From Nitrosomonas sp. UBA6494 (GTDB lineage: Bacteria; Pseudomonadota; Gammaproteobacteria; Burkholderiales; Nitrosomonadaceae): 13,467 bases of DNA. Positions 1 through 6,886 of this stretch are shown one piece after another. The position numbers and the translations under genes are program-made. Where the stretch lies: positions 1 to 13,467 of the forward strand of contig DJMI01000146.1 of NCBI GenBank assembly GCA_002435335.1, given 5' to 3'. The notes under the pieces were generated by a model. That model saw only the letters and a program-made list of their open reading frames with translations, ran no database searches and was not told the origin of the DNA. Each line of letters starts with the position of its first letter. The first letter of the stretch is position 1.

Positions 1-172
1 CTACTCCCAATAGGGACTTTTTTTATCTTAATGATTGCTTTCTCCTTTATACACAAAGGGTAATATGTACATCAACGTTACCCAAGATTTTTTTCTTCCG
101 AATGAAGCTTTGAGCATGCCTATCCATTTTTAACAAACTCTAAAACGCAGATTTCAAACTTAATGTGATTTG
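1..172. other. Intergenic end with possible tail of an upstream gene
   Basis: There is no complete gene in this stretch. Plus frame 1 is open from base 1 to a TAA at 61-63 and would give a hydrophobic 20-residue tail ending in FSFIHKG. The terminator-like hairpin at 58-94 begins at that stop, which is what the end of a real gene would look like. Frame 3 is also open, to 117, so the reading is weak. A second small hairpin (TCCC-AATA-GGGA at 5-16, then a T run) also looks terminator-like. AT-rich sequence fills the remainder up to the maf stop codon, and nothing else is recognisable. Confidence 0.25.
58..94 (+). terminator. Weak rho-independent terminator candidate
   Basis: GGGTAA at 58-63 pairs with TTACCC at 78-83 across a 14-nt loop, and a run of seven T follows at 88-94. 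The stem is only six base pairs, so this is a weak candidate. It would end transcription of a plus-strand gene entering from the left, and it would also lie beyond the 3' end of maf on the other strand. Confidence 0.3.
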
Positions 173-772
173 TCAAATTACCTCAATGCCTTCACTTTTC
201 AGCATATCGATGAGCGCAATTAAAGGCAATCCAATCAGTGCATTAGGATCATCTCCGGTAATACGCTCGATCAACGCAATGCCCAATCCTTCCGATTTAG
301 CGCTACCTGCACAGTGGTATGGCTCTTCTTTTATAAGATAATTATGTATTTGTTGATCGCTATAGTCGTCTCGAAACTTTACACAATTAATCATCAATCG
401 CTGCTGCAGACGATTTACAGTACTATTTAAAACACAAATTGCCGTATAAAAAAACAATTCTTTTCCGCGCACAAGCTGCAACTGCTCAATAGCCTTTTCG
501 TGATTTAGCGGTTTTCCTAGTCTCAATTCTCCTAATTGCGCTACTTGATCTGATCCAATAATGATTGCTTGCGGGCAAGAGTCGGCTACTGCCCGCGCCT
601 TTAACTCGGCCAACCGGATAGCTGTTTGTTGTGCCGATTCTTTATGAAGAGGTGTTTCGTCAATTTGCGGAGAAACGACTGCAAAAGGAATGTGTAATCG
701 GCGCAGCAATTCCTGGCGATAAATAGAACTCGATCCCAATATAATGTTATGATTTTGTATCGGTGTTTCCAA
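173..772 (-). CDS. maf: Maf/YceF-type nucleoside triphosphate pyrophosphatase
   Basis: Maf-family enzymes hydrolyse non-canonical or modified nucleoside triphosphates to the monophosphate and pyrophosphate in the cytoplasm. The YceF branch prefers 7-methyl-GTP. Seen here: the N-terminal substrate loop ILGSSSIYRQELL, the acidic SDQVA motif with Asp75 (the SDQ form is typical of YceF, whereas the dTTP/UTP branch has SDT), the AGSAKSEG motif, and GDDPNALIGLPL near the C-terminus. I chose the TTG at 772 because an AGGA lies 8 nt upstream and the resulting 199 residues match the family length. An in-frame ATG at 817 would add 15 residues and overlap the likely promoter of this gene. The position beside yceD-rpmF-plsX, in divergent orientation, fits the known neighbourhood of yceF. 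The family call is firm, while the 7-methyl-GTP specificity is inferred. Confidence 0.9.
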   Translation of the reverse strand: METPIQNHNIILGSSSIYRQELLRRLHIPFAVVSPQIDETPLHKESAQQTAIRLAELKARAVADSCPQAIIIGSDQVAQLGELRLGKPLNHEKAIEQLQLVRGKELFFYTAICVLNSTVNRLQQRLMINCVKFRDDYSDQQIHNYLIKEEPYHCAGSAKSEGLGIALIERITGDDPNALIGLPLIALIDMLKSEGIEVI

Positions 773-783
773 AATTTCGATCC

Positions 784-809
784 TTTTTTTGACACTGAAA
801 GTCAAAAAA
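784..809. repeat. Palindrome in the maf/yceD divergent promoter region
   Basis: A perfect 9-bp inverted repeat is visible: TTTTTTGAC (785-793) and GTCAAAAAA (801-809), separated by seven bases. It lies in the 54-bp gap between two divergent genes and overlaps the plus-strand -35 box. It could be an operator, or simply a DNA feature shared by two back-to-back promoters, since each arm supplies a TTGAC core to one strand. No known regulator motif is recognised. Confidence 0.6.
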
Positions 810-815
810 TATAAC
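789..815 (+). promoter_or_regulatory. Candidate sigma-70 promoter of yceD-rpmF-plsX-fab operon
   Basis: A perfect -35 box TTGACA (789-794) is followed by TATAAC (810-815) after a short 15-bp spacer. Transcription would start around 820-823, only a few bases before the yceD ATG at 827, so the message could be nearly leaderless. No Shine-Dalgarno is visible before yceD, which agrees with this. The short spacer is the weak point. Confidence 0.45.
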
Positions 816-826
816 ATGCGCGCCTT

Positions 827-1345
827 ATGTCTGTAAGAATTGTGATAGATTCTCTAAATTTTGTTCGGGATGCGGGCGTACGGCATGGTAAAATATCGCT
901 GATTGAGTTTAAGCGTTTACATGATCTACTATTTGATCAGAATGGCGAACTGACATTCCAAGTAACGGGTCAATTAGATAAAAATAACAAGCCAGGACTC
1001 AATCTTGAAATTCAAGGTTATATGCAGCTAACTTGTCAGCGGTGTCTTGGAAAAATACTTCATTGTGTCGATGTAAACACTTTTTTGCTTTTAGCTAAAA
1101 GTGAAAAAGAATTAAATCAAGCTGATGAAGACGATACACTAGACGTGATTCTGGCTGCGCCGGATTTAGATATAATTGACTTGATTGAAGACGAGATCAT
1201 ACTTAGTCTGCCAATTTCCGTGCGTCATGCCGAAGGCGAGTGTAGCAGCCCTGCTTCGAGCGAAAACATTATTAGCGATAAAACAAATACTTTACACCCT
1301 TTTGCAACATTAGCATTGTTAAAAAAACATGAACCTAAGGAGTAA
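827..1345 (+). CDS. yceD: YceD/DUF177 family protein, 23S rRNA accumulation factor
   Basis: A cytoplasmic protein of the DUF177 family. In E. coli, YceD is required for normal accumulation of 23S rRNA, and its molecular action is not settled. At 172 residues it has the usual length. The family's CxxC pair is at Cys70 and Cys73 (TCQRC), and a second His/Cys cluster (HAEGEC, Cys139) lies in the C-terminal third. Together these look like a metal-binding site, though that is an inference. The acidic stretch at about 98-125 is typical. The ATG at 827 gives the conserved N-terminal pattern (IDSLNF) but has no ribosome binding site. The last codons contain the AAGGAG that serves rpmF, which ties the two genes together, as in most proteobacteria. 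Confidence 0.9.
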   Translation: MSVRIVIDSLNFVRDAGVRHGKISLIEFKRLHDLLFDQNGELTFQVTGQLDKNNKPGLNLEIQGYMQLTCQRCLGKILHCVDVNTFLLLAKSEKELNQADEDDTLDVILAAPDLDIIDLIEDEIILSLPISVRHAEGECSSPASSENIISDKTNTLHPFATLALLKKHEPKE

Positions 1346-1350
1346 TTTTC

Positions 1351-1530
1351 ATGGCAGTTCAACAAAATAAAAAATCCCCTTCAAAACGCGGTATGCATCG
1401 GTCCCATGATTTTCTGACCAACCCTCCACTTGCTATCGAACCCAGCACTGGAGAAGTTCACTTACGTCACCATATCAGCCCCAACGGTTATTACCGCGGA
1501 AAAAAAGTTATAACTACCAAAAACGATTAA
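1351..1530 (+). CDS. rpmF: 50S ribosomal protein L32
   Basis: A small basic protein of the large ribosomal subunit, 59 residues. It shows the L32 N-terminus MAVQQNK, the SKRGMHRSHDFLT block and the HLRHHISPNGYYRGKKV tail, all close to the E. coli protein. There are no zinc-binding cysteines, so this is the zinc-independent (C-minus) form. The ATG is set by AAGGAG at 1337-1342, with 8 nt spacing; this lies inside the end of yceD, and only five bases separate the two genes. The yceD-rpmF-plsX order is strongly conserved in proteobacteria. A 63-bp gap follows before plsX, and I see no clear signal in it. Confidence 0.97.
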   Translation: MAVQQNKKSPSKRGMHRSHDFLTNPPLAIEPSTGEVHLRHHISPNGYYRGKKVITTKND

Positions 1531-1593
1531 CAATTTAATCATCACATTCGCGGTTAATTATTTCAGTTTCTCCTGCAACAAGAGCGTTACCAA

Positions 1594-2628
1594 TTGGACA
1601 TTACTGTAGCAATAGACTGCATGGGCGGTGATCATGGCCCCCATGTCACGGTTCCTGCTGCGCTCGATTATATTAACCATGATTTAGAAGCCAATGTTGT
1701 TTTAGTTGGTATTCCAGATGCCATTGAAGCGGAATTGCTTGCTGCAAATACAAAACCCGGTCCTAGAATCCGCATACACCCAGCCAGTCAAGTCGTCGGC
1801 ATGGATGAATCTCCTGCTGTAGCACTGCGCAGCAAAAAAGATTCGTCGATGCGTGTTTCTATAAACCTCGTAAAATCTGGCGAAGCACAAGCTTGCATTA
1901 GCGCCGGCAATACCGGTGCCCTACTTGCAACTTCACGATTTGTATTAAAGACCATTCCCGGTGTTGATCGCCCTGCACTTGCAGTAATACTTCCCACCAT
2001 TTCTGGGCATACTTATGTCCTTGATTTAGGCGCTAATGTAGACTGCACCGCCGAACATCTTTTTCAATTTGGCATTATGGGTGCATCACTGGTATCTTCG
2101 GTTGAAAACAAAATATCACCGAGTGTCGGATTACTGAATGTGGGTGAAGAAGAGATCAAAGGAAACGAAATAGTCAAACAAGCCGCTGAATTGCTGCGCA
2201 ATAGCGGGCTTAATTTCTACGGTAACATTGAAGGCAATGACATTTATAAAGGAACAACCGATGTAGTCGTATGCGATGGATTTGTCGGCAACATCACATT
2301 AAAAACATCCGAAGGTTTGGCGCAAATGTTAGGCACTTATTTACGCGAGGAATTTAATCGTAATTTTCTGACAAAATTAACTGGCATTATTGCAACACCG
2401 GTAATTAATTCATTTAAACGCCGGGTAGACCATCGTCGTTATAACGGAGCCAGCTTTTTAGGATTACGTGGTATCGTTATCAAGAGTCACGGTTCCGCAG
2501 ATAAATACTCATTCGGATTTGCCATCAAGCGAGCAGCTGACGAAGTGCGTGGTGGCATGTTAAGACGCATTAGCGATCGAGTTGCAGAATTTTCGCGACA
2601 CTCTCATAACGCTACTAAAGAAGACTAA
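1594..2628 (+). CDS. plsX: Phosphate acyltransferase PlsX
   Basis: PlsX converts acyl-ACP and phosphate to acyl-phosphate, the donor that PlsY uses to make lysophosphatidate, the first step of phospholipid synthesis. It is a peripheral membrane protein. At 344 residues it is full length. Visible family motifs are VAIDCMGGDHGP at the N-terminus, SAGNTGA at about 102-108, DLGANVDC near 145, and VVCDGFVGNI followed by KTSEG in the second half. The start is a TTG at 1594 with only a weak AAGAG-like site before it. It is preferred because the next ATG (1621, within CMGGD) would cut off the first beta strand, and because family members start two to four residues before TVAID. It ends four bases before fabH. 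Confidence 0.95.
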   Translation: MDITVAIDCMGGDHGPHVTVPAALDYINHDLEANVVLVGIPDAIEAELLAANTKPGPRIRIHPASQVVGMDESPAVALRSKKDSSMRVSINLVKSGEAQACISAGNTGALLATSRFVLKTIPGVDRPALAVILPTISGHTYVLDLGANVDCTAEHLFQFGIMGASLVSSVENKISPSVGLLNVGEEEIKGNEIVKQAAELLRNSGLNFYGNIEGNDIYKGTTDVVVCDGFVGNITLKTSEGLAQMLGTYLREEFNRNFLTKLTGIIATPVINSFKRRVDHRRYNGASFLGLRGIVIKSHGSADKYSFGFAIKRAADEVRGGMLRRISDRVAEFSRHSHNATKED

Positions 2629-2632
2629 AATA

Positions 2633-3589
2633 ATGTATTCAAGAATCACAGGAACCGGAAGTTATTTACCGGAAAAAATTCTGACTAATCAAGATCTGGA
2701 GCGCATGGTCGACACCAGTGACGAATGGATACGAACACGAACCGGTATCACGCAAAGACATATTGCTGGAGAAGATCAAGCAGCCAGTGATCTGGCCAAG
2801 CATGCATGCCTAAATGCCATGCAAGCGGCCGGTGTCACTAATAAGGACATTGATTTGATCATTGTCGCAACCACCACTCCTGATATGATTTTCCCCAGCA
2901 CTGCCTGTATCTTACAGAACAAACTCGGAATAGAAAATTGCCCGGCGTTCGATGTACAAGCTGTTTGTAGTGGCTTTGTTTATGCTCTCGCTACCGCAGA
3001 TATGTTTGTCAGTTCGGGAAAATGCCGTAATGCCCTAGTAGTTGGTAGTGAAATTTATTCCAAAATCATCGACTGGAACGATCGTAGTACCTGTGTATTA
3101 TTCGGTGATGGCGCCGGAGCCGTTGTATTATCTCAAAGCAATGAACCAGGTATTCTATCGACACACCTTCATGCCAGTGGCAGTTATAGTGACATCTTAT
3201 CCGCGCCGGGCAGTATTAGTGGCGGCAAAGTACAAGGCAATCCTTTTATCAATATGGAAGGCAATACAGTTTTCAAATTCGCCGTCAAAGTGTTGGAAGA
3301 AGTAGTGCAAGAAGCTGTAGCCAAGAATAATTTGCAATCCACTGATATCGACTGGCTCATTCCACACCAAGCCAATATTCGAATCATTCAATCTACTGCC
3401 AAGAAACTTGGATTACCGATGGATAAAGTCGTTGTCGCCGTAGATAAGCATGGCAATACATCTGCAGCATCGATTCCACTCGCACTTGATATTGCCGTGC
3501 GCGACGGTCGAATCAAAAAAGATCAATTGGTGCTGCTGGAAGGCGTCGGCGGCGGTTTTACATGGGGAGCAGTGCTGTTGCGCTGGTAA
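2633..3589 (+). CDS. fabH: Beta-ketoacyl-ACP synthase III
   Basis: FabH condenses acetyl-CoA with malonyl-ACP to start type II fatty acid synthesis in the cytosol. The thiolase-fold catalytic triad is complete: Cys112 (AVCSGF), His245 (IPHQAN) and Asn275 (KHGNTSAAS), nearly the same numbering as E. coli (112/244/274). The glycine-rich EGVGGGFTWG sits at the C-terminus. Starting at ATG 2633 gives 318 residues and the canonical beginning YSRITGTGSYLPE. An earlier in-frame ATG at 2582 lies inside plsX and would add 17 unrelated residues. The gene starts 4 bp after plsX and ends 3 bp before fabD, so translational coupling is likely. Confidence 0.97.
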   Translation: MYSRITGTGSYLPEKILTNQDLERMVDTSDEWIRTRTGITQRHIAGEDQAASDLAKHACLNAMQAAGVTNKDIDLIIVATTTPDMIFPSTACILQNKLGIENCPAFDVQAVCSGFVYALATADMFVSSGKCRNALVVGSEIYSKIIDWNDRSTCVLFGDGAGAVVLSQSNEPGILSTHLHASGSYSDILSAPGSISGGKVQGNPFINMEGNTVFKFAVKVLEEVVQEAVAKNNLQSTDIDWLIPHQANIRIIQSTAKKLGLPMDKVVVAVDKHGNTSAASIPLALDIAVRDGRIKKDQLVLLEGVGGGFTWGAVLLRW

Positions 3590-3592
3590 TTC

Positions 3593-4537
3593 ATGAAATT
3601 TGCATTTGTTTTTCCAGGACAAGGATCGCAATCCGTTGGCATGATGGATGGATACTCCGATCTTTCTATTATTAAAGAGACTTTTGCTGAAGCGTCCGAA
3701 ATTCTTAAACAGGATTTCTGGTCGATGGTCAAAAACGGCTCCGCTGACGAATTAAATTTAACCATCAACACACAACCGCTTATGCTAACGGCAGGCATTG
3801 CTGTATATCGAGCATGGATAAATTTGAGTGACGAAAAGCCCGCGATTCTGGCTGGACATAGTTTAGGCGAATATACTGCTCTGGTTGCAGCAGAGGTGTT
3901 GGACTTTGCTACGACACTTAAACTTGTTCGTTTTCGTGCACAATCCATGCAGCAAGCAGTACCGGAAGGCGTTGGCGGAATGGCGGCAATTTTGGGATTA
4001 GATGATGAAGTTATCAAAACAATTTGCCAACAAATAACGCAACAAAACAATGGAAAATTGCTCGAACCCGCCAATTTCAACTCGCCGGGACAAATTGTAA
4101 TCGCCGGGCACAAAGAAGCGGTTCTCGAGGGTATAGAAATATGCAAGGCAAAAGGTGCCAAACGAGCCATTATGCTGCCAATGAGTATTCCTTCACATTG
4201 TTCTCTAATGCAAAATGCTGCTCAAGCGATGCAGCAACAACTAGATCAATTAGCACTGCAGACTCCTCGAATCCCCATTTTGCATAATGCAGACGTAAGC
4301 ACGCACAACGACACCGCTTCGATTAAGACAATCTTGGTTAAGCAGCTTATCAACCCGGTACGATGGGTGGATACGGTGCATACACTTGCTTCATCCGGCA
4401 TTTCACACCTCATCGAATGCGGTCCGGGCAAAGTTTTGATAGGATTAAACAAACGCATTGAACCGAATTTGCAGCATATATCACTGACTGATACTGACAC
4501 AATCCAGCAGACTATCGATAGCTTCAAAACAACCTAG
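3593..4537 (+). CDS. fabD: Malonyl-CoA:ACP transacylase
   Basis: FabD moves the malonyl group from CoA to acyl carrier protein and so supplies the extender unit for FabH and the elongating synthases. At 314 residues it has the expected length. Visible features are the N-terminal FVFPGQGSQ, the nucleophile elbow GHSLGE with Ser90, Arg115 (the malonate carboxylate binder by position) and the catalytic His202 in SIPSHCSLM. The tail IECGPGKVL is the usual C-terminal motif. The ATG lies 3 bp after the fabH stop and lacks a clear Shine-Dalgarno, which suggests coupling to fabH translation. Its partner acyl carrier protein is not encoded in the window. Confidence 0.97.
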   Translation: MKFAFVFPGQGSQSVGMMDGYSDLSIIKETFAEASEILKQDFWSMVKNGSADELNLTINTQPLMLTAGIAVYRAWINLSDEKPAILAGHSLGEYTALVAAEVLDFATTLKLVRFRAQSMQQAVPEGVGGMAAILGLDDEVIKTICQQITQQNNGKLLEPANFNSPGQIVIAGHKEAVLEGIEICKAKGAKRAIMLPMSIPSHCSLMQNAAQAMQQQLDQLALQTPRIPILHNADVSTHNDTASIKTILVKQLINPVRWVDTVHTLASSGISHLIECGPGKVLIGLNKRIEPNLQHISLTDTDTIQQTIDSFKTT

Positions 4538-4581
4538 TCTCTGAGGTTGCCTTCAAACAAACACTCACGACGTCATCGCTT

Positions 4582-4595
4582 AAGGATTGAATATG
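4582..4595 (+). promoter_or_regulatory. Ribosome binding site that decides the fabG start
   Basis: AAGGA at 4582-4586 is followed after six bases by ATG at 4593-4595. This spacing favours the ATG over the in-frame TTG at 4587, which directly abuts the site. Confidence 0.7.
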
Positions 4596-5330
4596 GAAAA
4601 TAAAATAGCACTGGTCACAGGAGCCAGTCGTGGCATTGGTCAAGCAATCGCACTGAAGCTAGGTCAATTTGGAGCCACCGTCATTGGCACAGCAACAACG
4701 GAAACCGGTTCTGCAGCAATACAACAATATTTGGAAAAAGCTGGCATCAAAGGCTCCGGTATTACCTTAAACGTCAATGACGCACTGCAAATCGAACAAG
4801 CAATGGAAACGATTCGCAGTCAATTTGGCGAAGTCGAAATTTTGGTCAACAACGCGGGCATTACTCGCGACAATTTACTGATACGCATGAAGGACCAAGA
4901 ATGGGATGAAATCATGGAAACCGATCTAAAATCAGTATTCCGTTTAAGTCGTGCCGTTTTGCGCGCAATGATGAAAGCGCGCTATGGGCGCATCATCAAT
5001 ATTTCTTCCGTTGTGGGTTCGATGGGAAATTCAGGGCAAGCCAACTACGCAGCGGCAAAGGCAGGTATGTTCGGTTTCAGCAAATCACTGGCTCGCGAAG
5101 TCGGCAGTCGCAACATTACAGTAAACTGCGTAGCTCCGGGTTTTATTGATACCGATATGACACGCGTACTGCCAGAAGAATTACAACAAGATTTGATTCG
5201 ACATGTTCCATTGAGCAGACTAGGCCGCCCCGATGAAGTTGCCGCAGCAGTTGCATTCCTTGCTTCTTCGGCTGCAGGATATATTACTGGCACAATACTG
5301 CATGTTAATGGCGGGATGTACATGGATTAG
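4593..5330 (+). CDS. fabG: 3-oxoacyl-ACP reductase
   Basis: FabG carries out the NADPH-dependent reduction of 3-oxoacyl-ACP to 3-hydroxyacyl-ACP, the first reductive step of each elongation cycle. It is a short-chain dehydrogenase with a Rossmann fold. Seen here: the cofactor loop TGASRGIG at 9-16, NNAG at 86-89, and the catalytic Ser139, Tyr152 and Lys156 (NYAAAKAG); the tail is TGTILHVNGGMYM. Its 245 residues match the family. One oddity is that the fourth member of the catalytic tetrad, Asn110 in E. coli (ETNL), is Asp here (METDLKSVF, Asp111). A 55-bp gap separates it from fabD. It is the last gene of the operon, whereas many relatives continue with acpP and fabF. Confidence 0.96.
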   Translation: MENKIALVTGASRGIGQAIALKLGQFGATVIGTATTETGSAAIQQYLEKAGIKGSGITLNVNDALQIEQAMETIRSQFGEVEILVNNAGITRDNLLIRMKDQEWDEIMETDLKSVFRLSRAVLRAMMKARYGRIINISSVVGSMGNSGQANYAAAKAGMFGFSKSLAREVGSRNITVNCVAPGFIDTDMTRVLPEELQQDLIRHVPLSRLGRPDEVAAAVAFLASSAAGYITGTILHVNGGMYMD

Positions 5331-5366
5331 CAGCTCTTATAACAAATCATCGCTACCCCGCTGTAC

Positions 5367-5395
5367 TAACAAAAACATCACAGTCATTTTTGTTA
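5367..5395. terminator. AT-rich hairpin between convergent fabG and dsbA-like genes
   Basis: TAACAAAAA (5367-5375) pairs perfectly with TTTTTGTTA (5387-5395) across an 11-nt loop. The T-rich arm could act as the U-tract in either direction, and the structure sits exactly between two converging genes, overlapping the stop codon of the minus-strand one. The stem has almost no GC, so it is a poor intrinsic terminator by the usual rules. Confidence 0.35.
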
Positions 5396-6016
5396 TCGAA
5401 CAATACGATTAATCGCATTCAGCATGCTCTGATAGTTCAAGTAATCAATCGCAATTGGAAATAGCGCATCGCTATATTCAAGGCACAAAGATGGGTAAGA
5501 AGAAACTTTCATCCATCGTGCTAATTGCATTTGTTGCTGTAATTGTTGTTCTATTTCCTCGCTTATCAGATCTTTGGCAAAAGTTTCCTCATGCAAACCT
5601 ATAGTTTTCGCACACTGTTGCAAAGTTTCCGTTAATGCGGGATTCTTGGCTTGCTGGTAATACGCCATCTGGATCGCGCGAATCATCTCCGATTCTGCCT
5701 CAGAATGCTGCTTCTTGGCTGCCAACACAGCGCGGCAAGCCGGGTAAGTCGAACGGATTGGTATATTACGTGACCAGAATTCCCAATTAAAGCAAACACC
5801 CGGCACCGTTTGCTCAATGCGTTGCCATGCCTGCTTCACCATCTGCTGCGTCTCTATCGGCATCGGCTCCATCGTATCCGGTGCCAAGCCGCCAACAAGA
5901 TAGATCGGTGCGATCATATCTGGCAAATTCCGCTGCAAAGCAATCCAACTTTGAGAAAATGCGTAGCACCAGCTACACATTGGATCGTGGATATAAAAAA
6001 TTCGAAAAGAATTCAC
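5393..6016 (-). CDS. DsbA-fold thiol-disulfide protein with CSWC motif (cytoplasmic)
   Basis: A thioredoxin-like protein of the DsbA/FrnE group (predicted protein-disulfide isomerases), 207 residues. The active-site motif CSWC is at Cys14-Cys17 (HDPMCSWCYAFS), directly after the first beta strand. A helical insertion follows, and a cis-proline candidate (SSYPSL) lies near residue 173, as the fold requires. There is no signal peptide or membrane segment, so it should act in the cytoplasm, unlike true DsbA. The start is GTG at 6016 with no convincing Shine-Dalgarno. It lies 30 bp downstream of rluB in the same unit as gshA-gshB, which makes a role in glutathione-linked thiol chemistry plausible but unproven. 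2-hydroxychromene-2-carboxylate isomerase-like proteins share the fold, but they lack this CxxC. Confidence 0.75.
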   Translation of the reverse strand: MNSFRIFYIHDPMCSWCYAFSQSWIALQRNLPDMIAPIYLVGGLAPDTMEPMPIETQQMVKQAWQRIEQTVPGVCFNWEFWSRNIPIRSTYPACRAVLAAKKQHSEAESEMIRAIQMAYYQQAKNPALTETLQQCAKTIGLHEETFAKDLISEEIEQQLQQQMQLARWMKVSSYPSLCLEYSDALFPIAIDYLNYQSMLNAINRIVR

Positions 6017-6046
6017 AAAATAAGCAATGCCATCAGTTGAGATGAT

Positions 6047-6886
6047 TCACTTTTTTGGTTCGATCAAACCTAACAAACGCCGAATCTCTTTCTCATCCAA
6101 TTCCAACCATTGTCCACGCTTGATTCTCGGCGGCAAATTGATCGGACCGAAGCGTACGCGCATCAGGCGACTGACAGTATGCCCGACCGCCTCAAACATG
6201 CGCCTTACTTCGCGATTCTTTCCTTCTTTGAGAATTACGCGATACCAGTGATTAGCACCCTCCCCACCTTCGTATGCAAGATAGGTAAAGGCCGCTTGGC
6301 CATCATTCAACGCGACACCGGTAGTTAATTGCTTCATTTGTTCTTCGTTGAGTTCTCCAAGGATACGTACCGCATATTCACGTTCCATTTCGAATCGTGG
6401 ATGCATCAATCGGTTAGCTAATGCGCCATCGTTTGTAAAAATCAACAATCCGCTGGTATTGAAATCCAAGCGCCCAATGGCAATCCATTTGGAAGAGCGC
6501 AAATACGGCAATTTGTCGAAAACGGAAGGACGACCTTGCGGATCATTGCGACTCACAATCTCTCCTTCGGGCTTATGATATAACAATACCTTAGGTAATT
6601 CTTCTTCGGTATGAATGCGAATAACGCGTTTGCCAATACGAACAATATCGCCCGCTCCGGCTCGATCACCAAGCATAGCGGTTTTACCGTTCAGCATGAC
6701 TTTGCCCGATGCGATCAATTCCTCCATTTCGCGCCGAGAACCCAATCCCTTTTGCGCCAGCAATTTTTGCAGCTTGAACGTTGCCGATGGCGATTGGCTC
6801 GTTTTTAACGGTATTTCCGGCTTAACAACAGGCTCAGCCGGTAATGTTTTTTTCTGCGCAGATCGAAACGGTGTTCTTGTTTTCAT
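6047..6886 (-). CDS. rluB: 23S rRNA pseudouridine synthase, RsuA/RluB family
   Basis: Isomerises a uridine to pseudouridine in rRNA; the RluB branch modifies U2605 of 23S rRNA. At 279 residues the order is a basic, low-complexity N-terminal extension (1-36), an S4 RNA-binding domain (about 37-85, with LAQKGLGSRREMEELI), and then the catalytic domain with GRLDFNTSGLLIFTNDG, in which Asp141 is the catalytic residue, plus the KEGKNREVRRM motif. Its ATG overlaps the gshB stop by four bases (ATGA), so it is translationally coupled. RluB rather than RsuA or RluE is inferred from the overall pattern and length. The target uridine cannot be proven from sequence alone. Confidence 0.88.
   Translation of the reverse strand: MKTRTPFRSAQKKTLPAEPVVKPEIPLKTSQSPSATFKLQKLLAQKGLGSRREMEELIASGKVMLNGKTAMLGDRAGAGDIVRIGKRVIRIHTEEELPKVLLYHKPEGEIVSRNDPQGRPSVFDKLPYLRSSKWIAIGRLDFNTSGLLIFTNDGALANRLMHPRFEMEREYAVRILGELNEEQMKQLTTGVALNDGQAAFTYLAYEGGEGANHWYRVILKEGKNREVRRMFEAVGHTVSRLMRVRFGPINLPPRIKRGQWLELDEKEIRRLLGLIEPKK

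Noticed and set aside
2582..2632. 17-residue extension of FabH from an ATG inside plsX
   Set aside because: The canonical FabH N-terminus begins at 2633, and the added residues overlap plsX and match nothing in the family.
3523..4170. Long open frame antisense to fabD
   Set aside because: It is a composition shadow of fabD: no family resemblance, no start signals, and full overlap with a clear essential gene.
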